DNA of 64,000 nt from Allostella vacuolata (GCA_006739055.1 AP019702.1:4923388-4987387); one strand, 5' to 3'; numbered from the stretch's first letter, positions 36,154 to 45,885 are shown. The notes: generated by a model from the letters alone, not told the origin. Program-made: numbers and translations.

Positions 36154-37356
36154 ATGGCGACGGCGCACACGGTTCCCGCCGGGCGGCAGCCCGGCCCGTG
36201 GCTGGTCGCGGCAGGCGGCCTGGCGGCCACCCTGATCGGCAACGGCATCGGCCGCTTCGCCTATACCCCGCTTATCCCGGCGCTGATCGCCGCCGCCTGG
36301 TTCTCGCCCGCGGATGCGGTCTATCTGGCCGCCGCCAACCTGGCGGGCTACCTGGCGGGCGCGCTGGGCGCCGCGCGCCTGGCCCAGACGATCGGCAGCA
36401 CCACCGCCATCCGGGTCGCCGCGCTCGCCACGATGGCCAGCCTGGCCGCCTGCGCATGGCCGCTCGGCTTTGCCTGGTTCGCCGCCTGGCGCTTCCTGGC
36501 CGGCGCCACCGGGGGGGTGCTGATGGTGCTGGCGGTCCCGGCCGTCCTGGCCCTGACACCGGCCAGCCGCCGCGGCCGCGCGGCCGGGGTGGTCATCACC
36601 GGGGTCGGGCTCGGGATCGCGGTTGCCGGCGCGGCGGTGCCGGCCGCGGCCCAGATCGGCCTGACCTTCACCTGGCTCGTCCTTTCCGCCACCACGCTCC
36701 TGCTGTCGGTGCTGGTCTGGATCGCCATCCCCGGCGACCGCGCCGGGCCGGCGACCGTGACCCGCCGCGCCGGGCCCCTGCCCGTGCCCATCCGCCTGCT
36801 GCTCGCGGCCTATGCCTGCGACGCGCTGGGCTTCATCCCCCATACGGTGTTCTGGGTCGACTACATCGCGCGCGGGCTCGGCCAGGGGTTGGCGACCGGC
36901 GGCGCCTTCTGGTTCATCTTCGGCATCGGCGCGGCGTTCGGCCCCTTCCTGGCGGGCACCGTGGCCGACCGGGCGGGGCTGGGCCGGACCTTCGCCGCGG
37001 CCATGGCCCTGAAGGCCCTGGGCGTGGCCCTGCCGCTGGTCTGGTCCGGCCCGGCCGGCCTGTTCCTGTCCTCGGTGGTGGTGGGCGCCCTGATCAGCGG
37101 CACCACCACGCTCTGCTCCGCCTGGGTCGCCGAGCAGACCGGGGCGGCCGGCCACCGTCGCGTCTGGGGCTGGATGACGAGCGCCTTCGCGGTCGTCCAG
37201 GCCGGCGGCGCCTGGGCCCTGTCGCACCTCTTCGCCGTCACCGGCATCCACGCGCCCCTGTTCGCCATCGGCGCCCTGTCGCTCGCCGCGGGGGCCGGGC
37301 TGGCCGTGGTCGCCACCCGGCAGCAATCCATCCGTCCCGGAGAATCCAGCCGATGA
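36154..37356 (+). CDS. MFS transporter, YbfB/YjiJ family
   Basis: A 400-residue permease with about twelve helices. The N-terminal GNGIGRFAYTPLIPAL motif is diagnostic of the YbfB/YjiJ branch of the major facilitator superfamily, and TASRRGRAAGVV-like ASRRGRAAGVVITG follows helix four. Substrate is unknown. Its stop overlaps the ATG of a glutathione transferase gene (ATGA), so the pair is translationally coupled. The start at 36154 leaves a normal N-terminus. Confidence 0.9.
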   Translation: MATAHTVPAGRQPGPWLVAAGGLAATLIGNGIGRFAYTPLIPALIAAAWFSPADAVYLAAANLAGYLAGALGAARLAQTIGSTTAIRVAALATMASLAACAWPLGFAWFAAWRFLAGATGGVLMVLAVPAVLALTPASRRGRAAGVVITGVGLGIAVAGAAVPAAAQIGLTFTWLVLSATTLLLSVLVWIAIPGDRAGPATVTRRAGPLPVPIRLLLAAYACDALGFIPHTVFWVDYIARGLGQGLATGGAFWFIFGIGAAFGPFLAGTVADRAGLGRTFAAAMALKALGVALPLVWSGPAGLFLSSVVVGALISGTTTLCSAWVAEQTGAAGHRRVWGWMTSAFAVVQAGGAWALSHLFAVTGIHAPLFAIGALSLAAGAGLAVVATRQQSIRPGESSR

Positions 37357-38066
37357 GTTCGCCGCTGCAACCCACCCCATCCCCCCGCCGGCTGTTCGAG
37401 CTGGTCGGCGCCGACCCGGAGCGCCCCTTCAGCCCCTATTGCTGGCGCAGCCGCATGGCGCTGGCGCACAAGGGACTTGCCTTCGAGAGCGTCCCCTGGC
37501 GTTTCGGAGAGACGGAGAGGCTGGCCTTCGCCCAATGGGACAAGGTCCCGGTGCTGGTCGACGGCGAGCGCACCGTCGTCGACTCCTGGGCGATCGCCCG
37601 GTACCTGGAAGCGACCTACCCCGACGCTCCCCCGCTGTTCGCCGGTCCGGCCGCCACGATCCGCTTCGTCGCGGCCTGGGCCGACACGATCAACGCCGCC
37701 CTGGTGCGCCTCATCGTCAGCGACATCCCCGCCGTGCTGGGGGCGGAGGAGCAGGCCTATTTCCGGACCAGCCGGGAGCAACGGTTCGGCATGGAGCTGG
37801 AGGCGGTGACCGCCGACCGCGAGGCACGCCTGCCGGCGTTCCGCGCGCTGCTGCAGCCGCTGCGCACCGCGCTCGCCGATCATCCCCATCTCGGCGGCGC
37901 CGAGCCGGACTATGGCGACTATGCGGCCTTCAGCTGCTTCCAGTGGGCGCGCTGCGTCAGCCCCCTGGTGCTGCTGGCGGACGACGACCCTGTCCATGCC
38001 TGGCGCGAGCGGCTGCTGGACCGGTTCGGCGGGTTGGCGCGGCAGGTGCCCGCCTTCCCGCATTGA
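37353..38066 (+). CDS. Glutathione S-transferase family protein, beta-etherase (LigE)-like
   Basis: A 237-residue GST. The N-terminal thioredoxin-fold domain has SPYCWRSRMALAHKGL (27-42), KVPVLVDG with the cis-proline, and VVDSWAIARYLEATYP; the C-terminal helical domain ends with DYGDYAAFSCFQWARC. The N-terminal motif is similar to LigE/LigP-type beta-etherases that cleave aryl ethers with glutathione, but many relatives are of unknown role. The ATG overlaps the MFS stop. Confidence 0.87.
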   Translation: MSSPLQPTPSPRRLFELVGADPERPFSPYCWRSRMALAHKGLAFESVPWRFGETERLAFAQWDKVPVLVDGERTVVDSWAIARYLEATYPDAPPLFAGPAATIRFVAAWADTINAALVRLIVSDIPAVLGAEEQAYFRTSREQRFGMELEAVTADREARLPAFRALLQPLRTALADHPHLGGAEPDYGDYAAFSCFQWARCVSPLVLLADDDPVHAWRERLLDRFGGLARQVPAFPH

Positions 38067-38128
38067 CGGCGGACCGCCCGTGACCGAATAGAGCGGCCGG
38101 GCCGTTCAGGCACCACGCAGAGAGGCCC

Positions 38129-39346
38129 ATGGCAGGCACATCGACGACCGATCCGGAACGCCGGGTCCTGATCTTGCACTGGGACGCCAGCGACTACGAC
38201 TCGCTGCGCGGCTTCCTGCGTCTGGCAGGCGACGAGCTACGAGCGATGGGCTTTGCCGTCGACGAGTTCCTGCTGTTCCAGGATGAAACTCTCAGGCGGC
38301 TCCGCGACCTGCTGCGCAGCACGCGGTACGCCTTCGCGCTGGGCATGTCCGGTGTGGGCAGCGACATCAGCGTCCGCCAGGAAACGGGCCGGGTGTCGCT
38401 GTGGGAGGCCGCCCGGATCCCCTTCTTCAACTGGTCGTGCGACCACGTCAGCTATCTTCTGGCGAGTCACGTCCAGCGCAGCCGCTACCTGCTGCAGGGC
38501 TACGTCTTCCCGGACCATGCCCGCTTCGCCCTGGCCCACGCCAATGCCAAGGGCATGGCCTTTGCCGCCCATCTCGGCATCCCCGACCGCCACCTGACCG
38601 GCCTCGCGCCGAAAGCCGCCGCGGCGCGCAACGGGCGGCTGCTGTTCACCAAGAGCTGCGGCGACCCCGGCACCCTGGAGGCCGAATGGCGGGCCTTGCC
38701 GTCGCCGAAGCGCGAGATCCTGTTTGCGGCAGCCGAGCAGCTGCTGCATGCCAACACCCGGGACTTCCTGCCTGTCCTCCAGCGGGCCGCCGAGGCGCAG
38801 GACGTCTTCCTCGACGGCAGCAGCCGGCAGACGATCGCCTTCCTCAACCGCCTCGACCGCTACGTCCGCATCCGCCGGACCAACCTCGTCGCCGATGCCC
38901 TCCGCCGCTATCCGGTAGACATCCATGGCAAGGGCTGGGAGCATTTCCGGATGCCGGCTGGCGGGGCCGTCATCCATCCACCGATTCCCTGGCCCGAGAT
39001 GATGGCGAGGCTGCCGTCATACCTGGGGTCGGTCTCGACCCATCCGCTGGTCGACGAATCGGTCCATGACCGCGTCTTCACCGCGCTTGCCGCCGGCGTC
39101 GTGCCGGTGAGCGAAAGCAACGAATTTTCCCGCGCGCACATGCCGGGGCTGGAGACCTATGCCTTCGCCTGCAGCCGCGAGCGGGTCCAGGCGGCGGTGG
39201 AGGCGCTGCTGGCCGACCCCCAGGCGGCCATCGACCGCACCGAGCAGGCCTGGCGCGACCTGATGCCGCGATTCTCCCTGCGCCGATCCATGCAACAGAT
39301 CGTATCCTTCACCAGCATGACGGGCGGCAACGAGCGGCTTGCCTGA
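38129..39346 (+). CDS. Glycosyltransferase-like protein (CgeB/group 1-type C-terminal domain)
   Basis: A 405-residue protein with a C-terminal glycosyltransferase-type segment. The part from about residue 230 (TIAFLNRLDRYVRIRRTNLV, DIHGKGWEHF, PSYLGSVSTHPLVDESVHDRVFTALAAGVVPVSE) resembles the nucleotide-sugar-binding half of GT-B proteins such as CgeB; the N-terminal half (VLILHWDASDYDSLRGFL) looks like a second Rossmann-type domain. Acceptor unknown. Its neighbour downstream is a TPR protein with a glycosyltransferase-9-like C-terminus, so surface glycan work is possible. Confidence 0.7.
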   Translation: MAGTSTTDPERRVLILHWDASDYDSLRGFLRLAGDELRAMGFAVDEFLLFQDETLRRLRDLLRSTRYAFALGMSGVGSDISVRQETGRVSLWEAARIPFFNWSCDHVSYLLASHVQRSRYLLQGYVFPDHARFALAHANAKGMAFAAHLGIPDRHLTGLAPKAAAARNGRLLFTKSCGDPGTLEAEWRALPSPKREILFAAAEQLLHANTRDFLPVLQRAAEAQDVFLDGSSRQTIAFLNRLDRYVRIRRTNLVADALRRYPVDIHGKGWEHFRMPAGGAVIHPPIPWPEMMARLPSYLGSVSTHPLVDESVHDRVFTALAAGVVPVSESNEFSRAHMPGLETYAFACSRERVQAAVEALLADPQAAIDRTEQAWRDLMPRFSLRRSMQQIVSFTSMTGGNERLA

Positions 39347-39377
39347 GCCGCCGCCCGACTGAACAGAGCGAGGCCCC

Positions 39378-40583
39378 ATGACCGAGATTGGCCTGATGAC
39401 CGGCTTTCCGCCCGACCCGGCCGGCCAGGTGACGCTGGCCAACTGGCGCACCCCGCCGTTCCATCGCTGGGCCTTCCAGCATGTCCGCGAGATCGTGCCG
39501 ACGGCCGACATCGCCTGCGATCCCGGTCGCGTCCGTCCCCTGCCGGCGGCCCCGGCGGACCTGGCCGCCCTGTCGGTCGCGGGAATGACCTTTGCAGCGT
39601 TCCTGGAGGCGACCGATACCGATGCGCTGGTCGTCCTGCATCGCGGCCAGGTGGCGTGGGAGAGCTACGCCCATGGCATGACGGCGGACACGCCGCACAT
39701 CCTGATGTCGGTATCGAAGTCGATCCTCGGCATCGTCGCCGGCATCCTGGCCGGCGCAGGCCGGCTCGACCCGGCCGATCCGGTGACCCGGTGGATCCCC
39801 GAACTGGCCGGCACCGCCTATGCGGGGGCGAGCCTCCGCCACCTGCTCGACATGCGGGCCGGCATCGGCTTCGAGGAGAACTACCTCGCCACGTCGGGGC
39901 CGATCATCGCCTATCGCAAGGCGCAGAACTGGAACCCGCTCGAGCCGGGCGACCGGCCGTCCGACCTGCGCAGCTTCTTCCGCACCCTGACCGAGGCCGA
40001 CGGCCCCCATGGCGGCCGCTTCCACTATGTCTCGCCCAACACCGACCTGCTCGCCTGGGTGATCGAGCGCGCCGCCGGCGAGCGCTATGCCGATGTCGTC
40101 GGCGGCTTGCTGTGGCAGCCCATGGGGGCCGCCCGCAGCGCCTACATCACCGTCGACCGGCTGGGGGCGCCGCGCGGCGCGGGCGGCTTCTGCGCGACGG
40201 CCGGCGACCTGGCCCGGGTCGGCCAGCTGCTGGTCGATGGCGGGCGCAGCCGCGACGGGACCGCCATCATCCCCGAGGCCTGGATCGACGACCTGACGGC
40301 CCCGGATCGCGCCGCACCGGATCGCGCGGCCTGGGACGCGGGCGACTTCGCCGCCTATTTCCCCGGCCGGCCGATGCGCTACCGCAGCAAGTGGTACGTG
40401 CTGGACGGCGCTTCGCCGCTGGTCTTCTGCCTGGGCGTGAACGGACAGAACCTCTTCGTCGACCGCGCCCGCCAGCTGGTCATCGCCAAGTTCTCGTCCC
40501 ACGACCAGGCGATGGACGCCGATCGCATCACCCTCACCATGCAGGGCGTCGAGGCCATCCGCGCGCACTTCGCCGCCGGCTGA
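39378..40583 (+). CDS. Serine hydrolase of the class C beta-lactamase / NylB family
   Basis: A 401-residue cytoplasmic-type serine hydrolase. The catalytic SxxK is S111-K114 (LMSVSKS), followed by the second motif tyrosine in FHYVSPN and GGFCATAGDLARVG. The length and sequence order match 6-aminohexanoate-dimer hydrolase (NylB)-like esterases rather than true beta-lactamases. No signal peptide is present. A 32-base gap separates it from the preceding gene. Natural substrate unknown. Confidence 0.88.
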   Translation: MTEIGLMTGFPPDPAGQVTLANWRTPPFHRWAFQHVREIVPTADIACDPGRVRPLPAAPADLAALSVAGMTFAAFLEATDTDALVVLHRGQVAWESYAHGMTADTPHILMSVSKSILGIVAGILAGAGRLDPADPVTRWIPELAGTAYAGASLRHLLDMRAGIGFEENYLATSGPIIAYRKAQNWNPLEPGDRPSDLRSFFRTLTEADGPHGGRFHYVSPNTDLLAWVIERAAGERYADVVGGLLWQPMGAARSAYITVDRLGAPRGAGGFCATAGDLARVGQLLVDGGRSRDGTAIIPEAWIDDLTAPDRAAPDRAAWDAGDFAAYFPGRPMRYRSKWYVLDGASPLVFCLGVNGQNLFVDRARQLVIAKFSSHDQAMDADRITLTMQGVEAIRAHFAAG

Positions 40584-40619
40584 CCCACGACCCCGGAACC
40601 GCGCCACGGGAGCCATGCC

Positions 40620-42254
40620 ATGAACGAACCGAACTGGGCAGCGCCGCTCGCCGCCGCCGCCAAGGCGCACGAAGAAGGTCGCCTGCCGGAAGCCGAGGAG
40701 CGCCTGCGCACCCTGCTGCGTGACCTCGGCGCGCGGGAGCCGGTGCGCCCGGTACCGGTGCTGCTGCGCCTGGCTGGCGTGCTGGTCGCCCGCGGCGAGT
40801 TCGAACGCGCCTACGCGATCGCCGACGAGGCGGCGGCCATCGCCCCCGCCGATCCGCTGGCCCTCAACCTGCGCGCCTCGGCCCTGGGCCTGCTCGGCCG
40901 CCGCGCCGAGGCGGAGGCGGCCTTCCGCGCCGCCCTGGCCCGCGACCCCGAACTGGTCGAGGCCCATTTCAATCTCGGCCGGCTGCTTGCCGGACAGGGT
41001 CGCAACGCGGAAGCGGCGATCGCCTTCCGCGCCGCGCTCGACCTGGCGCCGGACGCCGCCCCGCCGCGTCGCGCGCTGGCCGCAGCGCTCCGCGACGAGG
41101 GCCGCTTCGACGAAGCGCTGGCCGAGCTCGATCGTGCCGCCGGGGCCGGCGAACCCGGGCCGGACCTGCGCAACGAGCGCGGCATCCTGCAGGTCATGGC
41201 CGGCCGGCTGGACGCGGCGATCGCCGATTTCGACGCCGCGCTCGCCGCCCGGCCGGACTTCGTCGCGCCACGCTTCAACCGCTCGCTGGCGCTGCTGCGC
41301 CAGGGCGACTTCCGGCGCGGATGGACGGAGTACGAGCATCGCTTCCGGACCGACATGGTGCGCCCGATGCCCTTCACCCAGCCGCGCTGGCGGGGCGAAC
41401 CGATCGCCGGCCGCACCATCGTGCTGTGGGGCGAGCAGGGCCACGGCGACAGCCTGCAGTTCGTACGCTACGCCAGCCTGGTGGCCGACCGCGGCGCCCG
41501 GGTGGTGGTGATCGCGCAAACCGCGCTGCAACGCCTGCTGCGCTCCGTCGCGGGCGTCGACCGGGTGGTGGAGCCGGGCCAGCCGGTCGGCCCGCACGAT
41601 CTGCACGCCCCGCTGATGGGCCTGCCGGAGCTGTTCGGCACCACCGTCGAGACGATCCCCGCCACCGTTCCCTACCTGGCGCCCGACGCCGAGGCGCGGG
41701 CACGCTGGGCCGGCCGGATTCCCGATCGCGGGCGGCTGCGCGTCGGGCTGGTGTGGGCGGGGGATGCACGGCCGCACCTGGCGATGAGCAACGCCACCGA
41801 CCGCCGCCGCAGCGTCCGGCTGGAACGGCTCGCCCCGCTGTTCGGCGTGACCGAGGTCGACTTCGTCTCGCTCCAGTTCGGGGCGCGGGGGCGCGACCGC
41901 CAGGGCCAGCCCTTCGCCGACCGCATGCTGGACCCGATGGGCGAGGTGCGCGACTTCGCCGACACCGCCGCCATCGTCGAACAGCTCGACCTGGTCGTCA
42001 CCGTCGATACGGCGATGGCCCACCTGGCCGGGGCGCTCGGCCGGCCGGTCTGGGTCCTGTCGCGCTTCGACGGCTGCTTCCGCTGGCTGACCGACCGCGA
42101 GGACAGCCCCTGGTATCCGACCATGCGCCTCTTCCGCCAGACAACCTCCCTGGACTGGGAGAGGCCGATCCGGCAGGTCGCGGCGGCCCTGGCCGACCTG
42201 GCCGGCCGGGGACGGCCGGGCCGAAACGACGGCCGGGCGACCGCCGCCGCGTAA
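40620..42254 (+). CDS. Tetratricopeptide repeat protein with glycosyltransferase-9-like C-terminus
   Basis: A 544-residue protein. Residues about 1-230 form six or so TPR units (RAEAEAAFRAALARDPELVEAHFNLGRLL, then NAEAAIAFRAALDLAPD). Next comes the linker WTEYEHRF. The C-terminal part has RTIVLWGEQGHGDSLQFVRY, VGLVWAGD and VVTVDTAMAHLAGALGRPVWVL, the ADP-heptose-transferase-type nucleotide-sugar site. Such proteins are common next to flagellin or surface-glycan genes, but none is near. Last gene of a three-gene run. Confidence 0.87.
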   Translation: MNEPNWAAPLAAAAKAHEEGRLPEAEERLRTLLRDLGAREPVRPVPVLLRLAGVLVARGEFERAYAIADEAAAIAPADPLALNLRASALGLLGRRAEAEAAFRAALARDPELVEAHFNLGRLLAGQGRNAEAAIAFRAALDLAPDAAPPRRALAAALRDEGRFDEALAELDRAAGAGEPGPDLRNERGILQVMAGRLDAAIADFDAALAARPDFVAPRFNRSLALLRQGDFRRGWTEYEHRFRTDMVRPMPFTQPRWRGEPIAGRTIVLWGEQGHGDSLQFVRYASLVADRGARVVVIAQTALQRLLRSVAGVDRVVEPGQPVGPHDLHAPLMGLPELFGTTVETIPATVPYLAPDAEARARWAGRIPDRGRLRVGLVWAGDARPHLAMSNATDRRRSVRLERLAPLFGVTEVDFVSLQFGARGRDRQGQPFADRMLDPMGEVRDFADTAAIVEQLDLVVTVDTAMAHLAGALGRPVWVLSRFDGCFRWLTDREDSPWYPTMRLFRQTTSLDWERPIRQVAAALADLAGRGRPGRNDGRATAAA

Positions 42255-42268
42255 CCGGCTGGGGCCGG

Positions 42269-42787
42269 TCAGGCGGAGCGGCGGGCGGCCAGTGCCGCCG
42301 CTTCGACCCGGATGCGGTGCCGTAGCAGGGCGGCGTTCAGGATCGACCACAGGACCGCGACGGGCCAGTTGGCGAAGGCGAGCGGCAGCACGGCGATCTC
42401 GGCCGCGACCACCCAGTAGTTGGGGTGGCGGAGGAAGCGGTATGGCCCGCCCCGCACCAGCGGTGCCCCGTCGACGGTGATGATCCGGGTCGTCCAGTAG
42501 CGGCCGAGCGTGGCCATCACCCACAGGCGCAGCAGCTGCAGGACGGCATAGAGGCCGAGCAGCCACGCGTCCGGGATCCGGTCGGCGGGCGTCGTCGCCA
42601 GGATCGCCGCGAGCCAGCTCGCATGCAGGACGACGAACAGGGGATAGTGGGCCCGGCCGATCTCGCGGCCGCCCCCGGCCATGAGCCGGGCCGTGTTGCG
42701 ACGGGCGACCGCCATCTCGGCGAGGCGCTGCAGGGCGACCAGCGCCACCACCCAGGCGACCGGCGCCTGCAGGAGCAGCTCGGCCAT
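42269..42787 (-). CDS. Isoprenylcysteine carboxyl methyltransferase-family membrane protein
   Basis: A 172-residue integral membrane methyltransferase of the ICMT/SrsB type. The conserved block is RFLRHPNYWVVAAEIAVLPL at about 117-136, with hydrophobic helices on both sides, and GRYWTTRIIT before it. In alkylresorcinol clusters of actinobacteria SrsB, a homologue, O-methylates the product of a type III polyketide synthase. Here it directly follows such a synthase with a two-base gap, so methylation of a phenolic or pyrone lipid is a strong inference. Confidence 0.88.
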   Translation of the reverse strand: MAELLLQAPVAWVVALVALQRLAEMAVARRNTARLMAGGGREIGRAHYPLFVVLHASWLAAILATTPADRIPDAWLLGLYAVLQLLRLWVMATLGRYWTTRIITVDGAPLVRGGPYRFLRHPNYWVVAAEIAVLPLAFANWPVAVLWSILNAALLRHRIRVEAAALAARRSA

Positions 42788-42789
42788 GG

Positions 42790-43869
42790 TCAGCCGGCGT
42801 CCACCAGCAGCATCGCGGCGGTGAATCCCGGCCCCAGCGCGGTCATCAGGTGCCGGCCCCGCACCGCCGCGTCGAGGGCCGCGCGCAGCACGAACAGCAC
42901 GGTGACCGAGGACATGTTGCCATGGTCGCGCAGCGTCGCCCGGGCGTGGCTGAGCCGGCCCGGAGCGAGGCCGAAGGCATCCTCCATCGCCTCCAGGACC
43001 CGGGCCCCGCCCGGATGGCACAGGAACCCGTCGAGATCGCTCCACGCCACGCCATGACGGGCGAGGAAGCCGTCCACCACCGGTCGCAGCCGGTCGCGGA
43101 CGAGCACCGGAATGTCGCGCGAGAAGACCACCCGCAGCCCGTCGTCGGCCACGTCCCAGCCCATCACGTCCAGGGTCTCGGGCCAGGTGTGCTCGCCCGA
43201 CGGGCCGAGCCGGGGGCAGGCATCCCCGATCGCGGGATCGTCGCCGCAGCGGACGATCGCCGCCGCCGCGCCGTCGCCGAACAGCGCCGTCGCGACGATG
43301 TTGGTCGGCGACTGGTCCTGGGGACGGAAGGTCAGGCTGCACAGCTCGACCGCCAGCAGCATCACCCGCGATCCGGGGTCGGCGCGGGCCAGGGTCGCGG
43401 CACGGGCCAGGCCCAGGACGCCGCCGGCGCAACCGAGGCCGAACAGCGGCAGGCGCTGCACGTCGGGCCGGAACGGCAGCCGGGCCATCACCCGGGTATC
43501 CAGCCCCGGCGTCGCGATCCCGGACGAGCAGACCGTCACCAGCGTGTCGATATCCGACGCCGCCAGTCCCGCCCGGTCGAGCGCGGCTGCCGCCGCTTCC
43601 GCCAGCAGCGCCACGGCATGGTCCAGGAACAGGCGGTTGCGCTCGGCCGGTCCGTGCGCACGCCGGAACCAGTCGAGCGGCACGCAGGCATGGCGGCGAT
43701 CGATCTTGGCGTGGCGGTAGACCGGCCTCAGACGCGCGAAGCCGCCCCCGGCCCCGGAGAAGATCGCCGCGGCGGCGTCGGCCACCGCGTCCTGGGCCAG
43801 GTCATGCGGCGGAACCGCGGTGGCGAGCGCCAGCAGTCGCGGCGGCGGCGAGGTGTCTTGCGTGGGCAT
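42790..43869 (-). CDS. Type III polyketide synthase
   Basis: A chalcone-synthase-fold enzyme of 359 residues. The Cys-His-Asn triad is Cys147 in LPLFGLGCAGG, His285 in GFLCHPGG and Asn318 in DHGNMSS. VFSRDIPVLV and the C-terminal GPGFTAAMLLVD are typical of bacterial alkylresorcinol/alkylpyrone synthases. These join a fatty acyl starter to malonyl units. The start is ATG at 43869 (MPTQDTS); an upstream ATG at 43947 would add 26 unconserved residues. Two-gene operon with the methyltransferase. Confidence 0.93.
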   Translation of the reverse strand: MPTQDTSPPPRLLALATAVPPHDLAQDAVADAAAAIFSGAGGGFARLRPVYRHAKIDRRHACVPLDWFRRAHGPAERNRLFLDHAVALLAEAAAAALDRAGLAASDIDTLVTVCSSGIATPGLDTRVMARLPFRPDVQRLPLFGLGCAGGVLGLARAATLARADPGSRVMLLAVELCSLTFRPQDQSPTNIVATALFGDGAAAAIVRCGDDPAIGDACPRLGPSGEHTWPETLDVMGWDVADDGLRVVFSRDIPVLVRDRLRPVVDGFLARHGVAWSDLDGFLCHPGGARVLEAMEDAFGLAPGRLSHARATLRDHGNMSSVTVLFVLRAALDAAVRGRHLMTALGPGFTAAMLLVDAG

Positions 43870-44053
43870 GCATGTCCCGATCCCCTGGCATTGCTGGTAC
43901 AGCAGGTCGTGCGGTGCGGCCGATCCGTCAATCGTCCGCGACCCCATGCCCCTTCCCAGCGCCGGTATGCCCCATGGTGCTGTCCCGATCGACCGGCCTC
44001 CGCGCGCGGCGCTTTGCCGGCGCCGCCCGGCCAGACGGCGCCGGAAGCGGCGG

Positions 44054-45664
44054 CTATGCCGCCCTCGCCCCGGCCAGGATCATGTCCGCCCCCTTCTCGG
44101 CGATCATGATCGCGGTGGCGTTGGTGTTGCCGGAGACCACGGTCGGCATGATCGAGGCATCGACCACCCGCAGGCCCTCCATGCCCTTGACCCGCAGGGT
44201 CGTGTCGACGACGGCCGTCGCCTGCGGCCCCATCATGCAGGTGCTGGTCTGGTGGAAGGTCGTGCCGGCGGTGGCGCGGACATGGTTCAGCAGGTCGTCG
44301 TCGCTGACCGCGCCCGGGCCCGGCAGGAACTCCCCGGTGACGACGCGGCGCATGGCCGGGGCCTCGAACACCCGGCGCGCGGCGCGCAGGGCGCCGACCA
44401 TCGTGTCGCGGTCGCCCTGGGTCGAAAGGTAGTTGGCGATCATCCGCGGCGGGACCGCGGGATCCGGCGACTGGATGCGCAGCCAGCCCCGGCTCTCCGG
44501 CCGGCAGGGGATGGCGACGATGGTGCAGCCGGGGAAGTCGTGCATCGGGTCGCCGGCCTTGGGCGAGCTGCCGGCCAGGAACTGGTACTGCACGTCGGGC
44601 GAGGCCAGTTCCGGCCGGGTCTTGAGGAACAGGCCGATCGGCGCGGCCCCGGTCATCAGGGCGCCGCGCTGGGCCAGGATGTACTCCATCCCGGTCAGCG
44701 CCTTGCGCCACCAGCTGCGCGAGATCTCATTGAAGGTGTTGGCGTTGCGCACCCGGTAGATGAGCCGCCCACCCAGATGGTCCTGCAGGTTCATGCCGAC
44801 CCCGGGGAGGTCGTGGACGACCGGGATGCCGAGCGCCTGCGACAGCTCGCCCGGCCCGATGCCCGAGAGCTGGAGGATCTGCGGCGAATTGATGGTGCCG
44901 CCGCACAGCAGCACCTCGCGCCGGGCGCGGGCGCGGCGGACGACGCCGTTCTGCCCGTACTCCACGCCGACCGCCCGCCGCCCCTCGGTCAGGACGCGGT
45001 GGGTCAGCGCCCGGATCTCGACCTTCAGGTTGGGCCGGCGCATCGCCGGCCGCAGGTAGCCGACGGCCGCGCTGCACCGCCGCCGGCCGCGGACGGTCAC
45101 CTGCAGCGGCCCGACCCCTTCCTGCGAGGCGCCGTTGAAATCCGGGTTGAAGGGGTAGCCCGCCTCCTGGGCGGCGGCGATGAAGGCGTCGTGCAGTTCG
45201 TGCGGGGTGCGCAGGTCGGAGACGGCGAGCGGCCCGTCGCCGCCATGGTGGGCGTCGGCGCCGCGCTCCTGGCACTCCGACTTGCGGAAATAGGGCAGGA
45301 CGTCGTCATAGGACCAGCCGGCATTGCCCATCTGACGCCAGAGGTCGAAATCCTCCTTCTGGCCGCGGATGTAGATCAGGCCGTTGATCGAGCTCGACCC
45401 GCCCAGCACCTTGCCGCGCGGCCAGGGGATGCGCCGGCCCATCATCTCCGGCTCCGGCTCGGTCTCGAACTTCCAGGCCACCTTGGGGTTGTAGATGTTG
45501 CGGTAGAAGCCGGCCGGGATGTGGATCCAGGGGTCGGTATCCTTGCCGCCGGCCTCCAGCAGCAGGACCGTGGACTTGCCGTCGGCCGTCAGCCGGTTGG
45601 CGAGCACGCAGCCCGCCGACCCCGCCCCGACGACGATGAAATCGAACTCCGAAACCGCATCCAT
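44054..45664 (-). CDS. GMC-family FAD-dependent oxidoreductase (choline dehydrogenase-like)
   Basis: A 536-residue flavoprotein alcohol dehydrogenase. FAD-binding GAGSAGCVLANRL is at 13-25, PRGKVLGGSSSINGLIYIRG is the first GMC signature, GTINSPQILQLSGIGP the second, and TTFHQTSTCMMG with VVSGNTNATAI hold the catalytic His and Asn. It oxidises an alcohol, though not necessarily choline (no other bet genes). The ATG at 45664 has GGGAGGGGAG upstream. It is 184 bases upstream of the polyketide synthase and could be transcribed with it. Confidence 0.92.
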   Translation of the reverse strand: MDAVSEFDFIVVGAGSAGCVLANRLTADGKSTVLLLEAGGKDTDPWIHIPAGFYRNIYNPKVAWKFETEPEPEMMGRRIPWPRGKVLGGSSSINGLIYIRGQKEDFDLWRQMGNAGWSYDDVLPYFRKSECQERGADAHHGGDGPLAVSDLRTPHELHDAFIAAAQEAGYPFNPDFNGASQEGVGPLQVTVRGRRRCSAAVGYLRPAMRRPNLKVEIRALTHRVLTEGRRAVGVEYGQNGVVRRARARREVLLCGGTINSPQILQLSGIGPGELSQALGIPVVHDLPGVGMNLQDHLGGRLIYRVRNANTFNEISRSWWRKALTGMEYILAQRGALMTGAAPIGLFLKTRPELASPDVQYQFLAGSSPKAGDPMHDFPGCTIVAIPCRPESRGWLRIQSPDPAVPPRMIANYLSTQGDRDTMVGALRAARRVFEAPAMRRVVTGEFLPGPGAVSDDDLLNHVRATAGTTFHQTSTCMMGPQATAVVDTTLRVKGMEGLRVVDASIMPTVVSGNTNATAIMIAEKGADMILAGARAA

Positions 45665-45885
45665 GCTTGGCCGCTCCCCTCCCGCCCGCGGCGCCATCCC
45701 GAGTCGGGCGCCGTCCGGCAGGGGCGAGTATGCCGCGGGCGGACGGCACCGGCCACGGATGCCATGGGGCGGGCCGCGGGAACATCGGCATGGAACCCTT
45801 GGGGTGCCCCACGCGCTTCCAAGGCAGCGCCCGCCGGTTCCAGCGGGCCTTCGCCATGCCCACGACCCGGCCGGAGGAAGACGAC

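Noticed and set aside
39309-42566. A 1085-codon open frame on the minus strand across the serine hydrolase and TPR genes
   Set aside because: It is low-complexity and antisense to three clear genes; GC-rich DNA leaves antisense frames open by chance.
44054-45664. Calling the GMC oxidoreductase choline dehydrogenase BetA
   Set aside because: No betaine-aldehyde dehydrogenase, BetI or choline transporter gene is near.
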